From NCBI RefSeq assembly GCF_003231305.1, contig NZ_QKVM01000048.1, positions 1 through 52,796 of the forward strand: a stretch of DNA of 52,796 nt, written 5' to 3'. Shown piece by piece: positions 8,841 through 16,992 of the stretch (position 1 is its first letter; each line of letters opens with the position of its first letter). This DNA comes from Pseudomonas sichuanensis (lineage in GTDB: Bacteria; Pseudomonadota; Gammaproteobacteria; Pseudomonadales; Pseudomonadaceae). The notes below the pieces were generated by a model that was given only the letters and a program-made list of their open reading frames with translations, searched no databases and had not been told where the DNA came from. Position numbers and translations under genes: made by a program.

Positions 8841-8881
8841 CGCGGGCGGTGCAGGCTTGTTACATGGCCGCACCGCCCGCG
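8841..8881 (+). terminator. GC-rich hairpin, probable terminator
   Basis: A perfect 12-bp stem (CGCGGGCGGTGC with its complement) has a 17-nt loop. Only a short TTT follows, so Rho-independent action is likely but not certain. It lies 17 bp after the glycine-zipper gene. Confidence 0.55.
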
Positions 8882-8991
8882 ATCGTTTCGCCCGGCAAAA
8901 CATTGCAGCACGTCAACGACGCATTCGCGTCAAGCTGCCACACTAGGGCCATCGCTTTTCGCGCCCTTGTGTGAAGGAACACCCCCTCCCC

Positions 8992-10821
8992 ATGAACCAA
9001 GAGTTGCTCTGGGTCCTCGGCCTGCTGGCCGTCGTCGTCGTGCTGTTCATCATCAACCGCCCACGCATGGACGTGGTTGCGTTGCTGGTGATCCTCATCC
9101 TGCCGCTCACCGGCATCCTTACCGTGGACCAGGCCCTGGCCGGTTTCAGTGACCCCAACGTGGTACTGATCGCTGCACTGTTCGTGATCGGCGAAGGCCT
9201 GGTACGCACCGGCATCGCCTACCGCATCGGCGAATGGATGAGCGAGCGCGCCGGCAACAGCGAGGCGCGCCTGCTGGTGCTGCTGATGGTGGCGGTGGCC
9301 GGCCTGGGCTCGGTGATGAGTTCCACCGGGGTGGTGGCGATCTTCATCCCCGTGGTGCTGAGCATTGCCGCGCGCCTGAAACTCCCCCCCAGCCGGCTGA
9401 TGATGCCGCTGAGCTTCGCCGGGCTGATCAGCGGCATGCTCAGCCTGGTGGCCACGCCACCCAACGTGGTCGTGCACAGCGAGCTGATGCGCCACGGCCA
9501 AAGCGGCTTCGGCTTTTTCAGTTTCACCCCGTTCGGCCTGGTGGTGCTGGTACTGGGCATTGGCTACATGCTGCTGACCCGCCACTGGCTCAATGGCGAA
9601 GTGCGAAAGGATGGTCGAGTGGAAACCCGCCGCACCCTGCTCGACCTGGTGCTGGACTACAAACTCAACGGTCGCGAACGCCGCCTGCGCATCCGCCCGC
9701 ACTCGCCGCTGATCGGCCATACCCTGGGCGAACTGGAACTGCGCACCCGGCATGGCGCCAACGTGGTCGGCATCGAACGCCAGCACAAGTTCACCACCCG
9801 GGTGATCGCCGCCGACTCGGGCACCGTGCTGCAGCAGGGGGATATCCTGCTGCTCGACCTGTTCGCCAACCGCGACGACCTGCGCAGCCTGTGCCAGACC
9901 ATGCAACTGGAGCCGCTGCACTTCAAGGCGGCCTACTTCATCGACCAGTCCCAGGAGCTGGGGATGGCGGAAGTGTCGCTGCCGCCAGGCTCGCAACTGA
10001 TCGGCAAGAGCATCCTCGAACTTGCGTTCCGTACCCGCTACGACCTCAACGTGGTGGGGCTGCGGCGCGACCAGCTGGCCATCGAGGAGCAACTGGTCGA
10101 AGAAAAGCTGCGCCTGGGCGACACCTTGCTGGTAGTCGGCCCGTGGAAAGCGGTGCGCCAGCTGCAGGCCAAGCCCCGCGACTTCCTGGTGCTGAGCCTG
10201 CCGGCCGAGATCGACCAGGTGGCACCCGCAAGCGCCCGGGCGCCTTATGCCTTGCTGAGCCTGGCGGTGATGGTCGGGTTGATGGTCAGTGGCCTGGTGC
10301 CCAACGTGCTCGCCGCGCTGATCGGCTGCCTGCTGATGGGCGCGGGGCGCTGCATCGACATGAACAGCGCCTATCGCGCCATTCACTGGCAGAGCCTGGT
10401 GCTGATCGTCGGCATGCTGCCGTTCGCCCTGGCGCTGCAGAAGACCGGCGGCATCGACCTGGCGGTGGGCGCCCTGGTGAGCCTGCTCGGCGATGCCGGG
10501 CCAAGCGCGATCCTCGCCTGCCTGTTCGCCGTCACCGCAGTCATCGGCCTGTTCATCTCCAACACCGCCACTGCCGTGTTGATGGCGCCGGTGGCCATCA
10601 GCACCGCGCAACAGTTGGGCATGTCGCCCTACCCGTTCGCCATGACGGTCGCGCTCGCGGCATCGGCTGCGTTCATGACCCCGGTGTCGTCACCCGTCAA
10701 CACCCTGGTGCTGGGCCCCGGGCAGTATCGCTTTGCCGACTTCGTCAAGGTCGGAGTGCCGTTCACCTTGCTGGTGATGCTGGTGACCGTGCTGATGGTG
10801 CCGTGGGTTTTTGGCTTGTAA
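8992..10821 (+). CDS. SLC13-type permease with RCK_C domains
   Basis: A 609-aa inner-membrane protein. Membrane segments fill about residues 1-190 and 410-609. Between them lie two TrkA-C (RCK_C) domains (about 215-300 and 310-395; see LRIRPHSPLIGHTLGELELR and VSLPPGSQLIGKSILELAFR). This is the layout of the CitMHS/SLC13 family anion-sodium symporters annotated as SLC13 family permeases. The C-terminal SSPVNTLVLGPGQYRFADF is the substrate-site hairpin typical of the family. Substrate unknown (dicarboxylate, sulfate or similar). The ATG at 8992 is preferred, although a GTG at 8971 is in frame. Confidence 0.88.
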   Translation: MNQELLWVLGLLAVVVVLFIINRPRMDVVALLVILILPLTGILTVDQALAGFSDPNVVLIAALFVIGEGLVRTGIAYRIGEWMSERAGNSEARLLVLLMVAVAGLGSVMSSTGVVAIFIPVVLSIAARLKLPPSRLMMPLSFAGLISGMLSLVATPPNVVVHSELMRHGQSGFGFFSFTPFGLVVLVLGIGYMLLTRHWLNGEVRKDGRVETRRTLLDLVLDYKLNGRERRLRIRPHSPLIGHTLGELELRTRHGANVVGIERQHKFTTRVIAADSGTVLQQGDILLLDLFANRDDLRSLCQTMQLEPLHFKAAYFIDQSQELGMAEVSLPPGSQLIGKSILELAFRTRYDLNVVGLRRDQLAIEEQLVEEKLRLGDTLLVVGPWKAVRQLQAKPRDFLVLSLPAEIDQVAPASARAPYALLSLAVMVGLMVSGLVPNVLAALIGCLLMGAGRCIDMNSAYRAIHWQSLVLIVGMLPFALALQKTGGIDLAVGALVSLLGDAGPSAILACLFAVTAVIGLFISNTATAVLMAPVAISTAQQLGMSPYPFAMTVALAASAAFMTPVSSPVNTLVLGPGQYRFADFVKVGVPFTLLVMLVTVLMVPWVFGL

Positions 10822-10951
10822 TCTGACGCAGTATTCAGGAAATTCCCGGCGAATTGACATCAATTGGCGACTTGAAACAAACTGACGCGACTTTGCCCCA
10901 GGTGCCTACGGCCGTTTTCCTGGATTCCGTCTTCGCTTGCCGGTCGAGCTT

Positions 10952-12364
10952 ATGGTGTCTCCAGTTCCGTCGCGCCTACTGCCTTTGGCCATCCTGTTCG
11001 GCTTGACGCTCGCCCTGACACTTACGGGCATCCTGGCCAGGCCGATCGAATCCCTGTCGTTGTTCTGGCCGGTCAACGCCGTGCTTGCCGGCGTATTGCT
11101 GCGCAACCCGCGCCAGGCCACGGCGGCCGGCTTCGGCCTGATCTACCTGGGGATGGTCGCTGCCGACCTGGCCACCGGCTCCGCCTGGCAACCGGCCCTG
11201 TGGTTCAACCTGTGCAACCTTGGCGCCATCCTCAGCATCTGGTACCTGATGGCCCGTTTGCCACGGGTTCACAGGCGCCTGCGCACCCCCCACGGCACCC
11301 TGTGCCTGTTCGGCGCCTGCGCTGTCGGAGGCATGGTGGCCGCCAGCCTGGCCTGCGTCATGGCCGCGCCGTGGTTCGAACAGTCATTGCGCGCCACCTG
11401 GCTGGCCTGGTTCAGCGAGCAGTTCTCCACCAGCGTGCTGGTCCTGCCGGTCCTGCTCACCGCACCCTCGCCCCGCGCCTTCACCCGCAGCTCCAGCCAG
11501 CCGATCTCCCTGGCCCCGCTGCTGGTGATGCTGGCCTCGCTGGCCTTGAGCATCTTTTTCGGCGGGCCGGGGGCGATTGCCTTCCCGATCGCCGCGCTGC
11601 TGTGGTGCGCCTTGAGCTACTCGCCCTTTCTCGTTTCGTTGCTGACCCTCACTGCCGGCAGCACCTTGATCGTTGCCGTGGCGCAGAACCTCATGCACTT
11701 CAGCGTGCCGCAGAGCGAGCCTGGCGTGACCACCTTGATGTCGGCACGCCTGGGCATCGCCATGCTGGTGCTCGGCCCGCTGGTGGTGGCTTGCGTGAGC
11801 AATGCCAACCGCAGCCTGATGGCGCGCCTGGCGCACCAGGCCACCATCGACCACCTCACCGGTACCCTCACCCGCAGCGCCTTCACCCGCCGCGCCAATG
11901 GCCTGCTCGACAGCCGTCAGCAGCAGGCTCCGGCCCTGCCGTTGACCCTGATGATGCTCGACATCGATCATTTCAAGACCATCAATGACCGCCACGGCCA
12001 CGCGGTGGGTGACCTGGTACTGCGCCAGTTTGCCGACACCCTGCAGGACCAGTTGCACGACGGCGAACTGTTCGCCCGCCTGGGTGGCGAGGAGTTCGCC
12101 ATTGTCGTCCTGGGGCTCGCGCCGGAGTTGGCCAGGTTCACTGCCGAACGCCTGCGCCGGGCCGTTCAGGACCTGCAGTTCGCCCAGGCCGGGCAGCGCC
12201 TGCAGATCACGGTCAGTATCGGTATCGCCGGCTGCACCAGTGACGTTGCCGCGCCCAGCCTCGATGTGCTGCTGGCCAGGGCCGACCAGGCGCTGTACCG
12301 CGCCAAGGCCCACGGCCGCAACCGTATCGAGCTGGCCGAGGCCCAGCGCCAGATCGTGGTCTGA
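10952..12364 (+). CDS. MASE1-GGDEF diguanylate cyclase
   Basis: A 470-aa protein. About 290 residues of MASE1 sensor with eight or so membrane helices (starting LPLAILFGLTLALTLTGI and including LSLFWPVNAVLAGVLL) lead into a GGDEF domain (about 305-465). The active-site loop RLGGEEF (about 380) and the DIDHFKTINDRHGHAVGD metal/nucleotide segment are intact, so c-di-GMP synthesis is expected. The product-inhibition site (RxxD five residues before the loop) reads HDGE, so feedback inhibition is probably lost. ATG 10952 chosen over an upstream TTG. Confidence 0.9.
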   Translation: MVSPVPSRLLPLAILFGLTLALTLTGILARPIESLSLFWPVNAVLAGVLLRNPRQATAAGFGLIYLGMVAADLATGSAWQPALWFNLCNLGAILSIWYLMARLPRVHRRLRTPHGTLCLFGACAVGGMVAASLACVMAAPWFEQSLRATWLAWFSEQFSTSVLVLPVLLTAPSPRAFTRSSSQPISLAPLLVMLASLALSIFFGGPGAIAFPIAALLWCALSYSPFLVSLLTLTAGSTLIVAVAQNLMHFSVPQSEPGVTTLMSARLGIAMLVLGPLVVACVSNANRSLMARLAHQATIDHLTGTLTRSAFTRRANGLLDSRQQQAPALPLTLMMLDIDHFKTINDRHGHAVGDLVLRQFADTLQDQLHDGELFARLGGEEFAIVVLGLAPELARFTAERLRRAVQDLQFAQAGQRLQITVSIGIAGCTSDVAAPSLDVLLARADQALYRAKAHGRNRIELAEAQRQIVV

Positions 12365-12365
12365 C

Positions 12366-13127
12366 TCAGCCGGTGAACAGGTCCCAGCTCAGTTTGGCGA
12401 TCAGCACACAGAGCAGAATCAGGAACAACCCGCGCACGAACCCCGCCCCCTTGCGCACCGCCAGCCAGGTACCCGTCAACGCGCCGAGGATGTTGAACAG
12501 CGCCATCGGCAGGGCAATCGCCCACAGCACATTGCCCGAAGGGATGAAGAACACCAGGGCCGCCAGGTTGGTGGCAATGTTCACCAGCTTCGCCGAGGCA
12601 GAGGCATGCAGGAAGTCGAGGGCGAAGAAGCGAATGAACAGGAAGATCAGGAAACTGCCGGTACCCGGCCCGAACAGGCCGTCGTAGAAACCGATGGCGC
12701 CACCGATCAACACCGCCAGGCATTGCTCCTTGCGGCCAATGACGGTGGGCTTGTGCAAGGTACCGAAGTCCTTCTTGCAGAAGGTGTACACGGCCATCAG
12801 CACGATCATCGCCAGCACCATCGGCCGCATCACGCTGGCCGGCACCAGCGACACGGTGGCCGCGCCGCAGAACGACATGACGAAGGCGCTCAGCGCCGCC
12901 GGCACGATCAGCCCCCAGTCCAGTTGCACCTTGCGGATGAACGAACGCGCGGCAAAGCTGGTGCCACAGACCGACGCCAGTTTGTTGGTCCCCAGCAGCG
13001 CGGCTGGCTGCGCAGTGGGCAACACGTTGAACAGGGCCGGGATCTGGATCAGCCCGCCGCCACCCACGGCGGCGTCGATCAGGCCAGCGGCGAAGGCAAA
13101 CAGCGAAAGCAGGGCGATATCCATCAT
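12366..13127 (-). CDS. TSUP (TauE/SafE) family permease
   Basis: A 253-aa membrane protein with about eight helices. The family signatures are visible: the first-helix GLIDAAVGGGGLIQIPAL (about 15-32) and the repeat motif GFYDGLFGPGTGSFL (about 150-164). Members export sulfite, organosulfonates or carboxylates. It is divergent from a LysR regulator across about 100 bp, the standard arrangement for a LysR-controlled target. Its stop is 1 bp from the stop of the cyclase. Confidence 0.9.
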   Translation of the reverse strand: MMDIALLSLFAFAAGLIDAAVGGGGLIQIPALFNVLPTAQPAALLGTNKLASVCGTSFAARSFIRKVQLDWGLIVPAALSAFVMSFCGAATVSLVPASVMRPMVLAMIVLMAVYTFCKKDFGTLHKPTVIGRKEQCLAVLIGGAIGFYDGLFGPGTGSFLIFLFIRFFALDFLHASASAKLVNIATNLAALVFFIPSGNVLWAIALPMALFNILGALTGTWLAVRKGAGFVRGLFLILLCVLIAKLSWDLFTG

Positions 13128-13227
13128 GTCGGCAGTCCAGGCGGCAATAAGCAGGCCGCCAGACTAATCAAAGCGCCGCGCTTGTGTTGAAATGCCACGT
13201 TGCGAAAACTGCAACGAGGAACAGCCC

Positions 13228-14127
13228 ATGGCCCTGGACATGCTGCGTGAGATCCAAGCATTCGTCAGCGTTGCGCACAAGCGCAGCTTCGTCAGCGCGG
13301 CCCGCGCCCTGGGCCGCTCGCCCAGCGCCGTTACCCGCGCGGTGCAGGCACTGGAAGATAACAGCGGAGCCAAGTTGTTCAACCGCAGCGCCAGCACCGT
13401 GACCCTCACCGAAGCCGGCGAACGCCTGCTGCCCCATGCCGAGCGCTTGCTGGATGTGCAACGCGATGCCGCCGACGAACTGGCCGCGCTGGCGGGCAGC
13501 GCGCAAGGCTGGATCCGCCTGGCCGCACCCGAGGTTCTGGCCCAGCAGGTACTGCCGCAGGTACTGGCCGAGTTCTCCAGGCGTCATCCGCAGGTGACCC
13601 TCGATGTGCAGTTCAGCGACCAGGCGCTCGACCCGCTGCTGGGCAAGCTCGATTTCGTCATCCGGGGCGCATTCCCCCAGTCCAGCGAGCTGATCGGCTA
13701 CCCGCTGTGGAGTTACCGCCGACACCTGTATGCCAGCCCGCAGTACCTGGTTCGCGAGGGCACACCCCAGGGGCTGGAGGATCTGGAGCAGCACGCACTG
13801 ATCCTGCACACCGCGCCACGCATCCTCAAGGCCTGGCACTTCTGCCGCGAGGGGCACATCACCAGCCTGCGGCCACAACCACGGTTGCGCCTGGGCTCAG
13901 GTGTCGCAGTGCTGCAAAGCACCCTGGCCGGCGCCGGCATCGCCCGGCTGGCCGACTGGCTGGCCGAACCCGAGGTGCGCGCCGGGCGCCTGGTGCGGGT
14001 CTGCGCCGATTACCACCTGACATCCAGCAGCGGCCAGGACCCGCAGATGCATGCGCTGTACCCGGCAGGCGACGTGCCGACCCGGGTACGCGAGCTGCTG
14101 CAGGCCCTGCGCGCCGCGCGTCCGTGA
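13228..14127 (+). CDS. LysR family transcriptional regulator
   Basis: A 299-aa protein, typical LysR length. The N-terminal winged helix holds SFVSAARALGRSPSAVTRAVQALED (about 20-44), followed by the linker helix and a periplasmic-binding-like effector domain (about 90-295). It belongs to the CrgA-like group by its substrate-domain style (VTLDVQFSDQALDPL). GAGGA 7 nt upstream supports the ATG at 13228; the frame is open further upstream to 13192. It probably regulates the divergent TauE/SafE permease gene. Confidence 0.9.
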   Translation: MALDMLREIQAFVSVAHKRSFVSAARALGRSPSAVTRAVQALEDNSGAKLFNRSASTVTLTEAGERLLPHAERLLDVQRDAADELAALAGSAQGWIRLAAPEVLAQQVLPQVLAEFSRRHPQVTLDVQFSDQALDPLLGKLDFVIRGAFPQSSELIGYPLWSYRRHLYASPQYLVREGTPQGLEDLEQHALILHTAPRILKAWHFCREGHITSLRPQPRLRLGSGVAVLQSTLAGAGIARLADWLAEPEVRAGRLVRVCADYHLTSSSGQDPQMHALYPAGDVPTRVRELLQALRAARP

Positions 14128-14207
14128 ACACAAAAACAGAGGGTGAAAACGCTGTTCACTTTCTGCTCAATTTGACAGAAGCCACGGACCACTAGGCCCA
14201 GAGAACT

Positions 14208-14239
14208 TTATCCACAGACCTACCCACGTTTTTTGTGGA
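14208..14239. promoter_or_regulatory. Consensus DnaA box plus inverted near-copy
   Basis: TTATCCACA, the exact DnaA consensus, stands at 14208-14216. About 20 bp on, TGTGGACAG reads as a degenerate inverted copy, with a short CCAC-N7-GTGG hairpin over it. A single box pair away from an origin may titrate DnaA or mark nothing at all. Confidence 0.35.
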
Positions 14240-14263
14240 CAGTTTCGGCAACGCTTGCAGGAA

Positions 14264-14458
14264 TTATCTGAGCTTCAGCAATGCCGTATTGGCCAACCTG
14301 ACCAGTTCGATCCATTCACTTGCACTGATCACTCCAGAATGCTCCAACGCTTCGGCACTGCGCAGCGCCTGATCGTAGTCCTCCTCATGCAGGATGCCCT
14401 CTGCGAGATAGCGACTGCGCCACTCCAGCAACGCTGCAGTGTCTTTCTTGCATTCCAT
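14264..14458 (-). CDS. Small acidic hypothetical protein
   Basis: A 64-aa protein from ATG 14458 (MECKKDTAALLEWRSRYLAEG). It is mainly helical and acidic, with LRSAEALEHSGVISASEWIELVRLA. GGAG lies 12 nt upstream; a TTG at 14476 would add six residues. No family recognised. The coding-like composition, in contrast to the flanking sequence, is the main support. Confidence 0.55.
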   Translation of the reverse strand: MECKKDTAALLEWRSRYLAEGILHEEDYDQALRSAEALEHSGVISASEWIELVRLANTALLKLR

Positions 14459-14487
14459 AGTGCGTATTGTCTCCAAGGCAAGTGATC

Positions 14488-14511
14488 GGCCCGTGTTCCC
14501 GGGCCCTTTTT
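14488..14511 (+). terminator. Rho-independent terminator
   Basis: The stem GGCCCG / CGGGCC has a 6-nt loop and is followed by C and five T on the plus strand. It would stop read-through from the LysR gene, after crossing antisense to the small ORF at 14264-14458. Confidence 0.6.
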
Positions 14512-14611
14512 ACGGGGGCGGGAGACTACACGAGCACCTTGCACTTGAGAATGACTTGCAGCTACCGCCTGTCTAGACGACTTCGGCAAATGGCCAAGGG
14601 CCGGAGGGAGA

Positions 14612-14642
14612 AAATCGAGCCCGCCTTGATGCCAGACGGGCT
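14612..14642 (-). terminator. Terminator after the 27-aa membrane peptide gene
   Basis: The stem AGCCCG / CGGGCT lies 20 bp after the stop at 14663 and is followed on the minus strand by CGATTTT. Short but well placed. Confidence 0.5.
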
Positions 14643-14662
14643 GAGGGATGAAGCGCGGGTTT

Positions 14663-14746
14663 TCAACCTGGCGGAATGGTACCCAGCAAACCGATCATGA
14701 TAGTCAGCAGCAGAAAACCACCCAGGAACAGAGCAAGCTTGCCCAT
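14663..14746 (-). CDS. 27-aa single-span membrane peptide
   Basis: A 27-codon ORF starting MGKLALFLGGFLLL and ending TIPPG. It is one hydrophobic helix (residues 3-22) with a Lys near the N-terminus. AGAGG lies 6 nt before the ATG and a terminator-like hairpin follows the stop, so the unit has all signals of a real small gene. Function unknown; small membrane peptides of this kind often modulate a transporter or sensor. Confidence 0.55.
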   Translation of the reverse strand: MGKLALFLGGFLLLTIMIGLLGTIPPG

Positions 14747-14922
14747 CGGAACCTCTACAGTGTGATGACGGAACAGCGGGGCCGGCCGATGCGGGTGCAG
14801 AGCAGCACAACCGGCCCGGTGTTTGCCGGTTCGCAAGCGCCGGGCCTGGAAGGTATTGTCGGCTCGACGCTGATACGGTTACAGATTCAGGTTCGTGGAA
14901 AAAAAGCAGATCAGATGAACTT

Positions 14923-15279
14923 TCAGCAGCCCAGCAAGCGCAGTTTCTGCTGCGGCAGCCAGCCCAGTTCGCCGTTGCGCAAGTTGCGACACCACAGCCA
15001 GCCGTTCAGTGGCCGCAGGCCTTCGACCTGCTGGCCCGGATCGATGTCCAGTTCATGGGCGCAATAAGCCTCCACTGCCCTGCCCCGGTCGACGCCGATC
15101 CGCTCGATCACCTGCGCCGGTACCCAGCCCGGCACCTGCCCGCTGCAACTGCACAGGTACCAGTCCTGCCAAGGTTCCTCGCCCTCGTAGCGCTGACCGA
15201 TGTCCAGCAACGTGCCGCCGGCGAAGGTGATGGGGGTGGGGTATTCACTGCGGTGGTGCTCTATGACGACGTACTTCAC
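14923..15279 (-). CDS. SH3-like domain hypothetical protein
   Basis: A 118-aa protein from a GTG at 15279 (VKYVVIEHHRSEYPTP), preceded by GGGAGAGG. It looks like two SH3-type beta barrels: ITFAGGTLLDIGQRYEG ending in GWVPAQVIERI, then LDIDPGQQVEGLRPLNGW ending in GWLPQQKLRLL. Such proteins usually bind ligands or peptides in the cytosol; no catalytic motif is seen. The longer frame to 15363 lacks a ribosome site. Confidence 0.75.
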   Translation of the reverse strand: MKYVVIEHHRSEYPTPITFAGGTLLDIGQRYEGEEPWQDWYLCSCSGQVPGWVPAQVIERIGVDRGRAVEAYCAHELDIDPGQQVEGLRPLNGWLWCRNLRNGELGWLPQQKLRLLGC

Positions 15280-15644
15280 ATGCCTCTCCCTGGCGGTGAA
15301 AAGCGTCGATGCTAGCAGAAACCGCCAATGCGGGATCGCCGGGGCCGGCAACTTCGCGCGCAAGGCAATTGCAACATATCGTTTCGACTCATTCGAAGAC
15401 GTCCTACGGCGCCTGGTCCATTATCGACGCTGTGTGTATGGCTTAAGCCCAACCATGCCAAGGCTTCTGGCGCGTCCGTTGGAGAACACCCAAAAATCAA
15501 GCCCTGCTCTATTCGTAGGACCAATCTGAATGTTCTGTAGTCGAATTACCGCCAACTCAGGAAGCGTGTATGAATGATCAGTATTGGCACGCGGAATGAG
15601 CTGATACCTTCGTTGGCTCTAACAACGGCAAGGAGGCCCTTCAT
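15280..15644. other. Intergenic stretch without recognised features
   Basis: Nothing coding is convincing here on either strand. A sigma54-like TTGGCACG at 15584 lacks the matching -12 GC. The sequence is less GC-rich than its surroundings and may hold the promoters for the small plus-strand genes that follow. Confidence 0.4.
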
Positions 15645-15655
15645 ATGAGATCGAC

Positions 15656-15841
15656 ATGGATCAGTACCACACCTCCGCCCTCTCCCTGCAGAAACATCTG
15701 CTGAACCTGCGCCAGGAACTGGTGCGGTTGAAGGCAGACGGCCAACTGGAAAAGGCAGATCACCTCGCCGGGTTGATCGCGCATATCGAACTTACGCTGG
15801 CTGACATGGCCTCGCCCTTCAGGTCACCGACGTTGCAGTGA
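15656..15841 (+). CDS. Small coiled-coil hypothetical protein
   Basis: A 61-aa protein, mostly one amphipathic helix (LQKHLLNLRQELVRLKADGQ). An AGGAGG at 15631-15636 is 19 nt from this ATG but 8 nt from an ATG at 15645 that opens a different 19-codon frame ending within this gene. Translation of one may feed the other. Function unknown. Confidence 0.55.
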   Translation: MDQYHTSALSLQKHLLNLRQELVRLKADGQLEKADHLAGLIAHIELTLADMASPFRSPTLQ

Positions 15842-15935
15842 ACACAGGGGTTGGGCGAGCGTTTGGCCTGGAGGGTGGTAACCTAGGGCTCGAGCAGAAT
15901 GCCACTCACCCTCAGGCACCAGGAAGATCCGACAC

Positions 15936-16136
15936 GTGCACGACGCACTCGATAGTCTACTAAGCGCGATTGGCAGCATTTTCGAAGCCATCGGCAACCT
16001 CTGCAATGCACTGCTCAACTGGCCAAGTTTCGACAAGCCACGCCGGGTGTTCACCCGAGGCTTCGTGGCGTTCTGCGTGCTGGTTGCGGTGCTGGAGTTG
16101 TGGTTCTTGAATGCGACGTTCGGGCAGGGTGCCTGA
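15936..16136 (+). CDS. Small single-span membrane protein
   Basis: A 66-aa protein from GTG 15936 with AGGAAG upstream. An amphipathic N-terminal half (LDSLLSAIGSIFEAIGNLCN) is followed by a basic loop (DKPRRVFTRG) and one membrane helix (FVAFCVLVAVLELWFL). Family unknown. It is the last host gene before the attachment site of the second prophage. Confidence 0.6.
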   Translation: MHDALDSLLSAIGSIFEAIGNLCNALLNWPSFDKPRRVFTRGFVAFCVLVAVLELWFLNATFGQGA

Positions 16137-16176
16137 TGGGGGAAGCGGCGGGGATGACCATGCCCCAGAAACGCAA

Positions 16177-16200
16177 AAAGCCCTGAATAATCAGGGCTTT
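16177..16200 (-). terminator. Terminator of the disrupted tRNA-Ser
   Basis: A 10-bp stem (AAAGCCCTGA / TCAGGGCTTT) with a 4-nt loop and a minus-strand T5 tract lies 5 bp after the CCA end of the tRNA-Ser remnant. It is the original terminator of that gene. Confidence 0.8.
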
Positions 16201-16205
16201 GAATG

Positions 16206-16266
16206 TGGCGGAAGCGTAGAAATTCGAACTTTAGGATAGTTGCCCATCGACGGTTTTCAAGACCGT
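16206..16266 (-). pseudogene. tRNA-Ser(UGA) 3' half: prophage attachment-site remnant
   Basis: On the minus strand the sequence matches a serine tRNA from the anticodon arm onward. It shows an anticodon loop CTTGAAA (anticodon UGA) in ACGGTCTTGAAAACCGT, a long variable arm (GATGGGCAACTATCC), a T-loop GTTCGAATT, an acceptor strand CGCTTCC and the encoded GCCA. The partner acceptor strand GGAAGCG is absent upstream, where prophage sequence begins. The T stem contains mismatches, so this copy is decaying. It marks one end of the prophage; the rebuilt intact tRNA-Ser should lie past the right edge. Confidence 0.8.
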
Positions 16267-16384
16267 ACCATAAGCCCAGCAATTGCAAGGCGTCAACGCC
16301 AAAATCGATTCCAAAACAAAGACGAAACGGCACGGCTACAGGCCGCATACTGCAAGGGTCGCCGTTTCAGTTTTGGAACCGATT

Positions 16385-16702
16385 TCACCCCCTCTCCGGC
16401 GCTCCGCCGACGACGATCCGTCCTGGCTCGTCCCTCTCCCACTCAGCAGCAGATTCATACTGAAACAGCCCGATGTGAAAGGCCTCCTCATGCTCGAGCA
16501 GCGCCCACTCACGAGCAGCCTCGGCAAACTCCAGCATCTCGGAAAGCTCACCGCTGTCGATCTCGCAGCGGCGATGGGCGGCATAGGCCATCTCGCACAG
16601 CACAGCGGCGCGCCCGTCAGGATCCGTGACCAGGGCGGACTGATCGTTGAGCTCATCCAGCCAGGCCGCTGGGAGCTGAATGGCTGTGCGCTTATTCAAC
16701 AC
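16385..16702 (-). CDS. Prophage hypothetical protein, second gene of SOS operon
   Basis: A 105-aa acidic helical protein from GTG 16702. It includes QLPAAWLDELNDQSALVTD and EFAEAAREWALLEHEEAFHIG. It overlaps the end of the LexA-boxed gene upstream by 11 bp, so both are translated from one transcript. It is the outermost gene of the prophage on this side, 120 bp from the attachment site. No family recognised. Confidence 0.7.
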   Translation of the reverse strand: MLNKRTAIQLPAAWLDELNDQSALVTDPDGRAAVLCEMAYAAHRRCEIDSGELSEMLEFAEAAREWALLEHEEAFHIGLFQYESAAEWERDEPGRIVVGGAPERG

Positions 16703-16985
16703 GGCACCACCAGGACTGCGCGTACAGAACGCCGTCGATCTCCTCCACGCCGGTGATGTTCATCCCGAGCGTGGCCATGCCAGTCACTTTTGCATCGAGC
16801 AGCGGCGGGATAACGTCCGGGCCTGGCGTGTGATTGAACACCGTGGCCTGGGTGGTGACCCGGCCAAGCACTGGGCTGTGATGCTCGCCGATCTGAATGT
16901 CAGCCCTGAATGACTGGGCCTTGCGCAGCTGGTCGGCCGGGATAGCAATACCGCGCTCCCGTCGACGAACGAGGTTGAAGTACAT
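16692..16985 (-). CDS. Prophage protein directly behind a LexA box
   Basis: A 97-aa protein starting MYFNLVRRRERGIAIPADQLRKA. It contains a basic N-terminus and a beta-rich C-terminal half ending YAQSWWCRVE. I do not recognise the fold. Its start codon is only 8 bp from the edge of the LexA-box palindrome (16993-17018), so SOS induction is expected. In P. putida KT2440 a prophage gene (PP_3901) under LexA control is reported to be needed for damage-induced expression of prophage genes; whether this is its counterpart cannot be judged here. Confidence 0.75.
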   Translation of the reverse strand: MYFNLVRRRERGIAIPADQLRKAQSFRADIQIGEHHSPVLGRVTTQATVFNHTPGPDVIPPLLDAKVTGMATLGMNITGVEEIDGVLYAQSWWCRVE

Positions 16986-16992
16986 AGGGCAC

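Noticed and set aside
8860..10611. 583-aa minus-strand frame rich in His and Gln
   Set aside because: It is a shadow of the permease; the permease has clear membrane helices and RCK_C motifs.
15582..15602. sigma54-like promoter TTGGCACG
   Set aside because: The -12 element reads ATGA instead of TTGC, and the GG-N10-GC rule fails.
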